Source of the DNA: Streptosporangium sp040640155
Lineage (GTDB): Bacteria; Actinomycetota; Actinomycetes; Streptosporangiales; Streptosporangiaceae
Assembly: GCF_040640155.1 (NCBI RefSeq)
Contig: NZ_JBFABE010000011.1
Span: 1 to 64,000 of the forward strand
DNA length: 64,000 bases
Direction: 5' to 3'
Part shown: one piece after another, positions 35,125 to 43,648 of the stretch
Layout: every line of letters starts with the position of its first letter
Numbering within the stretch: position 1 is the first letter of the stretch
Position numbers and translations under genes: made by a program
Notes under the pieces: model-generated
Seen by the model: only the letters and a program-made list of their open reading frames with translations
Told to the model about the DNA's origin: nothing
Database searches by the model: none

Positions 35125-36327
35125 ATGCCTCGAAGTCCCGCTGCCGCGCTGGCCACCAGCGGTGAGGTGCTGCGCCTCATCCGCTCCGGCGAGGCCGTCA
35201 CGCGCTCCGACATAGGGCGGGTCACCGGCCTGTCCCGGCCCGCCGTGTCGCTGCGCGTGACCGAGCTGATCGAGCGGAACCTGGTGGTGGAGGACAGCGA
35301 GGGCCCCTCCACCGGAGGCCGCCCGCCGACCCGCCTGGCCTTCAACGCCTCCGGCGGGGTCGTGCTGGTCGGCTCCCTGGGGGCCAGCCGCGCCCAGATC
35401 GCGGTCTGTGACCTCGGCGGCCGGGTGCTGGCCTCCGCCGGGCTCGCGGTGGACGTGGAGGAGGGCCCCGACGTCGTCCTCCCCCTGGTCATGCGGACCT
35501 GGAGCGAACTGCTGGACGACCGTCCGGACGCACCGGTCCGCGGCGTCGGCCTGGGCGTCCCGGCCACCGTGGAGTTCGCGGCCGGCCGCACCGAGAGCAC
35601 CCGGATCATGGCGAGCTGGACCGGTGTGGCCGTCCCGCCGATCATCGCCGAGCGCTTCCCCGTCCCGGTCTTCCTCGACAACGACGTGAACGTCATCGCG
35701 ATCGGCGAGCACCGCGAGGTCTACGCCGGCCAGGCCGACGACCTGCTGTTCATCAAGGTCTCCACCCGGATCGGCTCCGGCGTCATCGCCGGCGGCGAGA
35801 TCCTGCGCGGCGCGCTGGGCGCCGCCGGGGAGATCGGGCACATCCCGGTCCGCGACGGCGGGGGAGTGCTCTGCCGCTGCGGCAACATCGACTGCGTCGA
35901 CTCGGTCGCCAGCGGTACCGCGATCCTGCGCGACCTGCGCGCCCTGGGGTACGAGGTCAGGACCCTCGACGACGTGGTCGGCCTGGTCCGGTCGGGCGAC
36001 GCCCAGACGATGACCGTGGTGCGCAACGCCGCCCGGATGCTCGGGGAGGTCGTCGCCAGCGCGGTCAACCTGCTCAACCCCTCCGTGGTCGTCCTGGGCG
36101 GCGACGTGGCCGAGACCTTCCAGCCACTGGTGTCGGGGGTCCGCGAGGTGGTCCACCGCCGCTCGACCGCCCTGGCCACCCGCAACCTGCGCATCGAGCG
36201 CAGCCGCCTGGGCCCGGAGGCCGGGATCGTCGGCTGCGCCCACATGGTCCTGGACCACATCCTGTCGCCCGAGGCCGTCGACGCGGCCTGGCGGCGGACC
36301 GCCCGGCCGATCCGCTCCCTCGCCTGA
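35125..36327 (+). CDS. ROK-family transcriptional regulator
   Basis: 400 residues. The N-terminal winged helix (VTRSDIGRVTGLSRPAVSLRV) binds DNA and a sugar-kinase-like ROK domain senses a sugar: GVGLGVPATVEF, FLDNDVNVIAIGEH, GAAGEIGHIPV and the zinc motif CRCGNIDCVDS. ATG 35125 is the only reasonable start; it lacks a ribosome-binding site, so the message may be leaderless. Divergent from edd-glk-eda, which it most likely controls in response to a hexose or its phosphate. The kinase-type aspartate is present, but an enzyme role is unlikely with the DNA-binding domain. Confidence 0.93.
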   Translation: MPRSPAAALATSGEVLRLIRSGEAVTRSDIGRVTGLSRPAVSLRVTELIERNLVVEDSEGPSTGGRPPTRLAFNASGGVVLVGSLGASRAQIAVCDLGGRVLASAGLAVDVEEGPDVVLPLVMRTWSELLDDRPDAPVRGVGLGVPATVEFAAGRTESTRIMASWTGVAVPPIIAERFPVPVFLDNDVNVIAIGEHREVYAGQADDLLFIKVSTRIGSGVIAGGEILRGALGAAGEIGHIPVRDGGGVLCRCGNIDCVDSVASGTAILRDLRALGYEVRTLDDVVGLVRSGDAQTMTVVRNAARMLGEVVASAVNLLNPSVVVLGGDVAETFQPLVSGVREVVHRRSTALATRNLRIERSRLGPEAGIVGCAHMVLDHILSPEAVDAAWRRTARPIRSLA

Positions 36328-36398
36328 CGCCCGACGCCCGACGCCCGACGCCCGACGCCTGACGCCTGACGCCCGACGTCCGATGCCCGGCGTCGGGC
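36325..36398. repeat. 7-bp tandem repeat with hairpin in convergent spacer
   Basis: About nine tandem units of (t/c)gacgcc start at the stop codon of the ROK gene. At the end gcccgacg (36371-36378) can pair with cgtcgggc (36391-36398), a plausible terminator between the ROK gene and egtD. Confidence 0.65.
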
Positions 36399-36434
36399 CA
36401 GGCGCCGGACGTCCGCGTCGGGACGGCGCCCCGG

Positions 36435-37415
36435 TCAGGCGCGGGCCAGGACGAGGGCGAAGTCGCCGGTCGGGTCGGTGTAGTGGCACTCCATCCGGAA
36501 CCCGGCCGCGGTGAGCTCCCGCCGCAGGCCGCCGAGACGGAACTTCGCGCTGATCTCGGTGCGCATCTCCTCCCCGGCCGCGAAGGAGACCCGCAGGCCG
36601 AGGGCGGCGATCGGCACGCGCATGGCGCGGCTCGCGCGCAGCCGCATCTCGACCCACTCCCGCCGCTCGTCGTAGAGCGCGACGTGCTCGAAGGCCTCCG
36701 GCTCGAAGCCGGCGCCCAGCTCCCTGTTGATCACGCGCAGGACGTTCCGGTTGAAGGCCGCGGTCACCCCCGCGGTGTCGTCGTACGCCGCGACCAGCCG
36801 CCGGGGGTCCTTGACCAGGTCGGCGCCGAGCAGGAGGGTGTCGCCGGGGCAGAGCGTGGCGCGCAGGGCCCTCAGGAAAGCCCCGCGCGGCTCCGGGGCG
36901 AGGTTGCCGACGGTGCCGCCGAGAAAGGCCACCATCCGCCGTCCCGTCCGGGGCAGCAGCGCCAGGTGCGTCTCGAAGTCGGCGCAGACCGCCCGCACGA
37001 CCAGGCCCCGGTAGCGGGAGGCGAACCGCCGCGCCGCGTCGCCCAGGGTCACCGCGTCGACGTCCACCGGCGTGTAGGCGCGCAGCGTGCCCCTGGCCGA
37101 GAGGGCGTCCAGCAGCAGCACGGTCTTCTCCCCGGTCCCCGAGCCGAGCTCGACCAGGGTGTCGGCGCCGCTGCGCACGGCGATGTCGAGCGCCTGCCTG
37201 CGCAGGATGGCCACCTCGCGGCGGGTGGGGTAGTACTCCGGCAACCGGGTGATCCTGGAGAAGAGCTCGCTGCCGGCCTCGTCGTAGAACCACTTGGGCG
37301 GTAACCACTTGGGCGTGGCCGCCATCCCGGTGCGGACGTCGCGTCCGAGGGCGTGGCGCAGGTGCTCGCGGCCGAGATGATCGATCAGCTGTACGGGTGC
37401 CTGGCTGATGGACAC
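36435..37415 (-). CDS. egtD: Histidine N-alpha-trimethyltransferase EgtD
   Basis: Makes hercynine from histidine with three SAM, the first step of ergothioneine synthesis. 326 residues from GTG 37415, which has GGAGG four bases upstream; the open frame continues upstream only through low-complexity sequence. It shows WLPPKWFYDEAGSELFSRIT, the SAM-site LVELGSGTGEKT, FLGGTVGNLAPEPR and the C-terminal FRMECHYTDPTGDFAL. It follows egtC in order but is parted from it by 457 bases of repeats, so it may need its own promoter. Confidence 0.95.
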   Translation of the reverse strand: MSISQAPVQLIDHLGREHLRHALGRDVRTGMAATPKWLPPKWFYDEAGSELFSRITRLPEYYPTRREVAILRRQALDIAVRSGADTLVELGSGTGEKTVLLLDALSARGTLRAYTPVDVDAVTLGDAARRFASRYRGLVVRAVCADFETHLALLPRTGRRMVAFLGGTVGNLAPEPRGAFLRALRATLCPGDTLLLGADLVKDPRRLVAAYDDTAGVTAAFNRNVLRVINRELGAGFEPEAFEHVALYDERREWVEMRLRASRAMRVPIAALGLRVSFAAGEEMRTEISAKFRLGGLRRELTAAGFRMECHYTDPTGDFALVLARA

Positions 37416-37872
37416 GGTGCCTCCCGGGTCTGTGGGCCGCGTCCCGCTCGCGGGTCCGCGGCCGTGTCGCTCTGGTGTGGCGGAACCGCTCTCCTCCCGG
37501 CCGGATCGGTCGCCCCCGTTCGCCCGGGGACGTTCACGCTCGGTCGCCCCCGTTCGCCCGGGGACGTTCACGCTCGGTCGCCCCGGTTCGCCCGGGGACG
37601 TTCACGGNNNNNNNNNNNNNNNNNNNNNNNNNNNNNNNNNNNNNNNNNNNNNNNNNNNNNNNNNNNNNNNNNNNNNNNNNNNNNNNNNNNNNNNNNNNNN
37701 NNNNNGGTTCGCCCGGGGACGTTCACGCTCGGTCGCCCCGGTTCGCCCGGGGACGTTCACGGAGGGTCGCCTCCGGCGGTCGTCCGGAGACGTTCACGGC
37801 CGGTGGCCTCCGGGGCCGGTCCCGGGGCGTTCGCGGCCCTGCGGGGCCGGCGGCGCCCGCGGCGGGGGCCGG
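37416..37872. other. egtC-egtD intercistronic region
   Basis: 457 bases without a gene, most of it the minisatellite and the gap. The part next to egtD (37416-37517) would carry any separate egtD promoter. Open frames crossing the gap are artefacts of the N run. Confidence 0.7.
37518..37774. repeat. 34-bp minisatellite with 98-base assembly gap
   Basis: The unit gttcgcccggggacgttcac plus a 14-base tail recurs with exact 34-base period at 37518, 37552 and 37586, then again at 37707 and 37741 on the other side of the gap. Further decayed copies (ggagacgttcacggccgg) run to about 37840. Bases 37608-37705 are N, so the true copy number is unknown. The units are contiguous without unique spacers. 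Confidence 0.9.
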
Positions 37873-38589
37873 TCAGAGCGGCCGGACACGTACGCCGTCG
37901 GGTGAGGCGAGGACCAGGGTCCGGTCCGGCACGGCCCGCCAGCCGGGCCGGCCGTCCAGGGGCTCGCTCGCGACGAGCACCCCGTCGCGCGCGTGGTCGC
38001 CGAGGTGGACGAAGAGCGTGTCCCCCCAGGCGGTCGCGGCGACCGAGACGCCGTCGCAGGCGAGCAGGTTCAGGCGGGCGCCGGGATCCTTCACGCCGGC
38101 CCGGGTGACGATCTCCGTCAGGGCCTCGCCGAGCGGGTCGCCCGCGCGCCGGCGCGCGAACACCGCGGCGGCCAGCCACGCCGAGTCGCACGTGCTCTCC
38201 GCGTCGTCGGCGAGTTCCCCGGCCACCTCCCGCGAGACCCGCCCGTTGTGGCTGACCAGCCATGCCCCGTCGGTGAACGGCGGGGTCGCGCTCTCCTCGA
38301 TCGGCATCCCCGCGGTGGCCGACCGCACGGCGGCCAGCAGGCAGCCCGACCTCGCCGCCCGCGCGATGCCGGGCAGGTTCGCGTCGGCCCAGATGGGGAT
38401 CGCCCGCCGGTAGCGGACCGGTTCCGCGCGGGCGGCGTCGTACCAGGCGACCCCGAACCCGTCGGCGTTGACGGTGCCGTGACGCTGCAGGCGCGGCGCG
38501 TAGGACTGCCGCAGCAGGCCGTGACCGGGCTCGTGGACCAGCGAGGCCAGGGTGCGGGGGGTGCCCAGCCATGCCGCGTGGCGGCACAT
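37873..38589 (-). CDS. egtC: EgtC amidohydrolase (gamma-glutamyl-hercynylcysteine sulfoxide hydrolase)
   Basis: Removes the gamma-glutamyl group from the sulfoxide intermediate in ergothioneine synthesis. 238 residues of the class II glutamine-amidotransferase fold: N-terminal MCRHAAWLG, in which Cys2 becomes the nucleophile; HGTVNADGFGVAWYD; AVRSATAGMP; and LVSHNGRV. ATG 38589 directly abuts the egtB stop codon (TAGATG), so the two are coupled. Confidence 0.94.
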   Translation of the reverse strand: MCRHAAWLGTPRTLASLVHEPGHGLLRQSYAPRLQRHGTVNADGFGVAWYDAARAEPVRYRRAIPIWADANLPGIARAARSGCLLAAVRSATAGMPIEESATPPFTDGAWLVSHNGRVSREVAGELADDAESTCDSAWLAAAVFARRRAGDPLGEALTEIVTRAGVKDPGARLNLLACDGVSVAATAWGDTLFVHLGDHARDGVLVASEPLDGRPGWRAVPDRTLVLASPDGVRVRPL

Positions 38590-39957
38590 CTACCCCTCCC
38601 CGGCGGAGGCCGGGCGGACACGGCGGGAGCCCTCGGCGGAGGCCGGGCGGGCACGCGGGGAGTCCCCGGCCGGGGCCGAGCGGGCGCACCGGAAGCCGGA
38701 GAAGATCTGCCTGCGGGCCGGACGGTCCCAGTTCCGGAACGTCGTGCGCACCACCGCCGGGTCCGACGCCCACGACCCGCCGCGCAGCACCCGGTGGCGG
38801 CGGTCGAAGAAGACCTCGCTGTACTCGGGGTAGGGAAAGCTCCTGAAGCCCGGGTACGGCAGGAACCACGAGGCCGTCCACTCCCACACGTCCCCGACCA
38901 TCTGCTCGGCCCCGCAGGGGGAGGCCCCGGCAGGAAAGGCTCCCAGCGGCGCGGGCCGCGCCGCCCGGTGGCCGAGGTTCGCCCTGCCGGGCCCCGGCGC
39001 GTCGTCCCCCCAGGGGTGGCGCAGGGCCCGTTCCGCCTCGGCGTCCCAGCCGCAGGCCCTCTCCCACTCGGCCTCGGTCGGCAGCCGCCGCCCGGCCCAC
39101 CGGGCGTAGGCCTCGGCCTCGTACCAGCACACGTGCTGGACGGGCTCGTCCATGGGCACGGGCTCGGCCCGGCCGAAGCGGGTACGCCACCAGGTCCCGC
39201 CGTCCCGCCTCCAGAACAGCGGCGCGAAGGCCCGGCTGTGCCGCAGCCAGTGCACGCCCTCCCCGCTCCACCACCGGGGGTCGTCGTAGCCGCCGTCCTC
39301 GACGAAGTCGGCGTAGGCGCGGTTGCCGACGGGGAGCCTGTCGATCCAGTAGCCGGGCAGGTCGACCCGGTGGGCGGGACGCTCGTTGTCGTAGGCCCAC
39401 GGCTGGGTGTCCGTGCCCATCACGAAGGAGCCCGGCGGGACGAACACCTCGGCGGGACCCGTCAGGCCGGCGGGCGGCAGCTCACCGTCACCGACCAGGC
39501 CCGCCTCGCCGGACAGCTGCAGGGTCGCCAGCATCGTCTCGTCGTGCTGGTGCTCGTGCTGGATCACCAGGCCGAAGACGAAGCCGTCCCGGTGCAGGGG
39601 GTCGGGACCGTGCAGGTCGATCTCGTCCAGGACGTCCAGCACCCGGCCGCGCACGCCCCCGATGTAGTGGCGCGCCTCGCCGGGCCCCAGGACGGGAAGG
39701 GACGGGCGGTCGGCGCGCGGGTGCCGGAACGCGTCGTACAGCTCGTCGATCTCCGGGCGGAGCGGGGCGATCCCACCGGCCTGCCGCAGCACCCACAGTT
39801 CCTCGTAGTTGCCCACGTGCGCCAGATCCCACACCAGCGGGGACATCAGCGGCGAGTGCTGCCTGACCAGCAGGTCGTCCTCGGCGTCGGTGTAGGCGAT
39901 GGACCGGCTCCGCGCGGCGGTCAGCTCGGCGGCGATCCGTTCCTTGAAGTCACTCAT
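38590..39957 (-). CDS. egtB: EgtB, iron-dependent sulfoxide synthase
   Basis: Joins gamma-glutamylcysteine to hercynine with oxygen. 455 residues: an N-terminal DinB-like domain (LVWDLAHVGNYEELWVL; HEHQHDETMLATLQ with iron-binding His) and a C-terminal formylglycine-enzyme-like domain (VPPGSFVMGTDTQPWAYDNERP, RLPTEAEWERACGWD, VGDVWEWTAS, VLRGGSWASDPAVVRTTFRNW, FSGFRCAR). The last 25 residues are an extra Pro/Arg/Ser tail built from imperfect repeats (RARPASAEGS, RRVRPASAGEG). The gap to egtA is 150 bases. Confidence 0.95.
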   Translation of the reverse strand: MSDFKERIAAELTAARSRSIAYTDAEDDLLVRQHSPLMSPLVWDLAHVGNYEELWVLRQAGGIAPLRPEIDELYDAFRHPRADRPSLPVLGPGEARHYIGGVRGRVLDVLDEIDLHGPDPLHRDGFVFGLVIQHEHQHDETMLATLQLSGEAGLVGDGELPPAGLTGPAEVFVPPGSFVMGTDTQPWAYDNERPAHRVDLPGYWIDRLPVGNRAYADFVEDGGYDDPRWWSGEGVHWLRHSRAFAPLFWRRDGGTWWRTRFGRAEPVPMDEPVQHVCWYEAEAYARWAGRRLPTEAEWERACGWDAEAERALRHPWGDDAPGPGRANLGHRAARPAPLGAFPAGASPCGAEQMVGDVWEWTASWFLPYPGFRSFPYPEYSEVFFDRRHRVLRGGSWASDPAVVRTTFRNWDRPARRQIFSGFRCARSAPAGDSPRARPASAEGSRRVRPASAGEG

Positions 39958-40107
39958 CCCATACCTCCTGAGTGGGACCCGCGCGGTCCGATCCGAAAGG
40001 GCGGTCCGCCCCCCGGCCGGCCGGACCGGCGGCGGCCGGATCCGGGAGACGTCGGGCCCGGCCCCCCTCCGGCCCGCCGGGCCGGCGGCCGTCCGGCCGG
40101 GAGGACG

Positions 40108-41397
40108 TCAGGCCCGCCCCTCCCCGGCCAGCCAGGCCGGCAGGCGCCCCTCCGGGCCCCTCACCAGTTCCAGCAGATCCGCGGCGGGGGACCGGCCGGG
40201 GGTCACGTGGCGGTCCGCGAAGGCGGCGACCTCGCGGACCAGGTCCGGCGGCGCCCCCAGCCGGGGCAGCGCCGCGAGCGCGGCGCGGAAACAGTCGTCG
40301 GCCGCGTCCCTCAGCCGGGACTCGGCCAGCCCGCGGCGCCCCGCCTGGAGCCACATGCCCGCGCACGGCTCCACCGCGGCCAGCGCCGCGTCGGCCGCGC
40401 GGTCGTCGGTCACGAGGGCGTGCGTCACCGCCGCGCACACCTGCCAGCCCGCCGGACCCTGGGCGTCGAGGTAGCGGATCTCCAGCCAGCCGCGCGGCCG
40501 CACCGGCGGGAAGAGGGTGGTGGCGTGGTACGTCAGGTCCGCCAGGGTCGGCGCCTCGCGGGACGCGGCCAGCAGGTCACGGAAGGCCGAGCCGTCCCGG
40601 ACGGGCCGGTAACGCACCCCGTTCTCGCCGTTCTCGCCGTTCTCGCCGTTCTCGCCCTTCTCGCTGTCCTCGCCGGGGCCGGTGTCCTCGCGTACCGCCA
40701 TCAGGCGGGCGTCGAGCAGGTACCGCGCCCAGTCGGCGGCCGGATCGCCGGTCGCGGGAACGGCGGCCGTCCGCGTGGGGTCGAGCCGCTCCCACACCGC
40801 CTGGCGGCCCGACATCCACCCGCACGGCCGGCTCCCGCTCAGCGGCGAGCAGGCGAAGGCCGCCACCAGGACGGGACCGAGCAGGTGGGCGCGTTCCCAG
40901 CGCTTCACGGGGTCCGGGCCCAGGTCCAGGTTGACCTGGATCGACGCGGTCGAGCACATCATCAGCGACCCGTACGGCGCGCCGAGGAACTCGGCCATGG
41001 CCTCGTACCGGGGCAGGCGCAGTTGCCGCCAGGCCGGCCGCAGCGGGTCGAGTCCCACCCCGGCCAGCACCAGGTCCGCCTCGCGCAACGCCTCGCGCAC
41101 GGCCTCGACATCGCGGGTGAGGCGGCCGATCGCGTCGGGCAGGGGGCCCGGCGGGCCGGAGAGCTCCAACTGGCCGCCCGGCTCGAAGGTCACCACGCTC
41201 CCGCCGGGCAGCGGTGGCAGGGCGCCGGAGATCCTGGGGATCGGGACCTGACGGGCGGGGGCCGTACGGTCGAACACCAGGAACTCCAGCTCCACCCCCA
41301 AGAGGTCGCCGGGAGAGCCGGAGAAGCAGCGCCGCGCGAAGGCCTCCACGGCGTCGACATCCCGGACCAGCGCGTTCTCGGTCGCGAGACCGGTCAT
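40108..41397 (-). CDS. egtA: EgtA, glutamate-cysteine ligase
   Basis: Makes gamma-glutamylcysteine for EgtB. 429 residues from ATG 41397, with GAGAGGGG just upstream; upstream frame is arginine-rich filler. Landmarks are LGVELEFLVFDR, TFEPGGQLELSGPP, MMCSTASIQVNLDLG, RPCGWMSGRQAVW and PRGWLEIRYLDAQ, as in actinobacterial EgtA. An in-frame tract of 9-bp repeats (40618-40665) inserts a surface loop ENGENGENGENG not expected in the family. First gene of the egt locus; egtE, the final lyase, is not in the window. Confidence 0.93.
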   Translation of the reverse strand: MTGLATENALVRDVDAVEAFARRCFSGSPGDLLGVELEFLVFDRTAPARQVPIPRISGALPPLPGGSVVTFEPGGQLELSGPPGPLPDAIGRLTRDVEAVREALREADLVLAGVGLDPLRPAWRQLRLPRYEAMAEFLGAPYGSLMMCSTASIQVNLDLGPDPVKRWERAHLLGPVLVAAFACSPLSGSRPCGWMSGRQAVWERLDPTRTAAVPATGDPAADWARYLLDARLMAVREDTGPGEDSEKGENGENGENGENGVRYRPVRDGSAFRDLLAASREAPTLADLTYHATTLFPPVRPRGWLEIRYLDAQGPAGWQVCAAVTHALVTDDRAADAALAAVEPCAGMWLQAGRRGLAESRLRDAADDCFRAALAALPRLGAPPDLVREVAAFADRHVTPGRSPAADLLELVRGPEGRLPAWLAGEGRA

Positions 41398-41816
41398 CCC
41401 CGTCCCCTCTCGCCATTCCTGTACGACTTCACAGGTCTTCACAGGTCCATGAGCGGTCAGATCCCACCGGCCGGGTGTCCGAGGCCGCGAGCGGCTTCCA
41501 CGCGTCCGGCCCGCTCCCTCGGATTCCCCGCTCCCCCGGATTCCGGGCGCCCGCCGTTCGGCCGGGGCGTCCGGGACCGTCATGACGAAAAGTCATCGAT
41601 CAATCGCCGAACGTCACCGCGATGGCGCGGCGTCGTGTTCGGACCTCGGGCGTGATGACGCCCTCCTCGCCGGGGTGCTCCCGGGAGCGATGGTGGTTCT
41701 GGGAGAAAAATTCCCCTTCTGACCTGGTTCAACACCTTTTTGGCGGCTGGGGATCGCCATCCGTGCCGGACGGGGGGCGGGCCGGTTCCCGGCGCCGCTC
41801 CCCGCGTCGGCGGGGG
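41398..41816. promoter_or_regulatory. egtA upstream region
   Basis: 419 bases without a gene. Close to egtA the 10-mer cttcacaggt occurs twice in tandem (about 41428-41447), a possible regulator site. Bases 41690-41745 (gggagaaaaattccccttc, cacctttttgg) are AT-richer and may mark a promoter. The rest holds nothing I can name. Confidence 0.45.
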
Positions 41817-42665
41817 TCAGCTCTTGAGCCCGGTGAACGCGATCCCCTCCATGATGCGGCGCTGGAAGATCATCAGGACCACGATGACCGGGACGACCGC
41901 CAGCGCGGCCCCGGCCATCATGTAGTAGGCCCGCCCCGACTCACCGCTGGCGAGCTGCTGCAGGGCCAGCGGCAGCGTGTAGAGCTCGGGGTCGTTGAGC
42001 ACCACCAGCGGCCAGATCAGGTCGTTCCAGTGGAAGATGAAGCTGGTGATCGTCACGACCGCCAGCACCGGCTTCGACAGCGGCACGACGATCCGCCAGA
42101 AGATCTGCATCCGGCTCGCGCCGTCGATGCGCGCGGCCTCCTCCAGCTCCGTGGGCAGCGACAGGAAGAACTGGCGCAGCAGGAAGATGTCCAGCACCGA
42201 GGCCACGTTGGGCACGATCAGGCCCCATCCGGAGTCGAACATGCCCAGCGCCTGCGTGACGTGCAGGCGCGGCACCAGGAGCGTGATCGTGGGGACCATC
42301 ATGCCGGCGAGCAGCAGGACGAAGATCTTGTCCCGGCCGGGGAAGGGGATGCGGGCGAAGGCGTAGGCGGCCAGCGCGTCGATCAGCAGCTTGGCCGGGA
42401 CCAGGATCAGGCAGACCCAGACGCTGTTGACGAACGCCTGGCCCATCCCGCCGAACTCCAGGACGTAGGAGTAGTTCTCCAGGGTGGGCGACCACTCGCC
42501 GGTCCTGCGGTCCAGCGGCAGCAGGCTGGGCACCTTGGTGTAGACGTCCGAGCCGTGCTTGAAGGAGGTCGCCAGCATCCACAGGAACGGCACGACCGAC
42601 ACCGCCGCCAGCAGCGCCAGCGCGACGTAGACGGGCGCGAGCCGTACGTTCCTCGCCGTCCTCAC
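41817..42665 (-). CDS. Sugar ABC transporter permease, MalG-like
   Basis: An inner-membrane permease of a carbohydrate importer (CUT1 type), 282 residues and about six helices. The ATPase-contact loop is EEAARIDGASRMQIFWRIVVPLSKP, the EAA motif, followed by FHWNDLIWPLV. It starts with GTG 42665, whose GTGA overlaps the stop of the partner permease by four bases. Last gene of a three-gene operon; no ATPase gene is present, so a shared MsiK-type ATPase elsewhere is expected. Confidence 0.93.
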   Translation of the reverse strand: MRTARNVRLAPVYVALALLAAVSVVPFLWMLATSFKHGSDVYTKVPSLLPLDRRTGEWSPTLENYSYVLEFGGMGQAFVNSVWVCLILVPAKLLIDALAAYAFARIPFPGRDKIFVLLLAGMMVPTITLLVPRLHVTQALGMFDSGWGLIVPNVASVLDIFLLRQFFLSLPTELEEAARIDGASRMQIFWRIVVPLSKPVLAVVTITSFIFHWNDLIWPLVVLNDPELYTLPLALQQLASGESGRAYYMMAGAALAVVPVIVVLMIFQRRIMEGIAFTGLKS

Positions 42666-43630
42666 GACGCCTCCTGCCTGACGAACCTGAACTGCAGCGC
42701 AGTAATGATCATGATGAACACGAGCAGGACGAACGACATCGCGCAGGCCGCGCCCATCGCGTCGTAGCGGAACGCGTACAGGTACAGGTGCAGCACGTAG
42801 GTCAGGCCCGACTGCTCGGGGCCGCCGGTGACGCTCCTGCCGCCGCCGCCCGACAGGATCACGTAGACCAGGCCGAAGACCTGGAGCGCCGCGATCACCC
42901 CGGTGACCAGCAGGTAGAAGGTCGTGGGCCGCAGCATCGGCACGACGACCCTCCAGAAGCGCTGGAGGGGACCGGCGCCGTCGATGATGGCGGCCTCGCG
43001 GATCGAGCCCGGGACGCCCTTCAGCCCGGCCAGGTAGATGAGCATCGAGATGCCGCACTGCCAGGCCGCGATGAACGCCAGCGCCGGGATGACCAGCTCG
43101 GGGGTGTTGAGCCAGTTCTGCCCGGGGATGCCGAACAGTTCGAGGAAGCCGTTGACCAGCCCGTAGCGGGGGTCGTACAGCCAGCGCCAGATGACGCCCA
43201 CCGCGGCCTCGGCGGTCACCACCGGCAGGAAGAGCAGCAGCCGGAAGGCGTTGGAGCCGCGGCGGATCATGTTGATCAGCAGGGCCTGGGCCAGGGCGGT
43301 GACCAGCGTCAGCGGCACGGCGATCACCGTGTAGAGCAGGGTGACCTGGACCGACTTCCAGAAGTGCGGGTACTTCACGTCGTCGAAGAGCAGGTCGGAG
43401 TAGTTGGCCAGGCCCACCCAGTTCGCCGCCGACCGCAGGTTCCAGTCGGTGAAGCTGTAGTACAGCGCGGCCAGTGCCGGGTAGAGCATGAAGATCACGA
43501 AATAGATCATCGCGGGGGCGATCAGGAGCCACCCGATGACGTGGTCGCGCCGCCCGAGGCCCGGGCGGCGGCGGGGCCGCCCGGGACGGGGCGTCACGGT
43601 GGGCTGGTCGGCCAGCACCGGAGATGCCAC
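42662..43630 (-). CDS. Sugar ABC transporter permease, MalF-like
   Basis: 322 residues, about six membrane helices, with the first after an Arg/Pro-rich cytoplasmic start (RPGRPRRRPGLGRRDHV). The EAA loop is REAAIIDGAGPLQRFWRVVVPMLRP. Forms the channel with the MalG-like protein. It begins 18 bases after the binding-protein stop and overlaps the next gene. Confidence 0.93.
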   Translation of the reverse strand: MASPVLADQPTVTPRPGRPRRRPGLGRRDHVIGWLLIAPAMIYFVIFMLYPALAALYYSFTDWNLRSAANWVGLANYSDLLFDDVKYPHFWKSVQVTLLYTVIAVPLTLVTALAQALLINMIRRGSNAFRLLLFLPVVTAEAAVGVIWRWLYDPRYGLVNGFLELFGIPGQNWLNTPELVIPALAFIAAWQCGISMLIYLAGLKGVPGSIREAAIIDGAGPLQRFWRVVVPMLRPTTFYLLVTGVIAALQVFGLVYVILSGGGGRSVTGGPEQSGLTYVLHLYLYAFRYDAMGAACAMSFVLLVFIMIITALQFRFVRQEAS

Positions 43631-43648
43631 GTTCGCCTCGCTTTCGCG

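Noticed and set aside
37518..37840. Possible CRISPR array
   Set aside because: Units repeat head to tail every 34 bases with no unique spacers, and there are no cas genes.
37353..38108. Open frames running through the N gap
   Set aside because: The N run has no stop codons by construction, and the flanks are minisatellite; no protein can be claimed.
36435..41397. A complete ergothioneine locus
   Set aside because: egtA, egtB, egtC and egtD are present but no PLP-dependent EgtE lyase is in the window, so the pathway needs a gene elsewhere.
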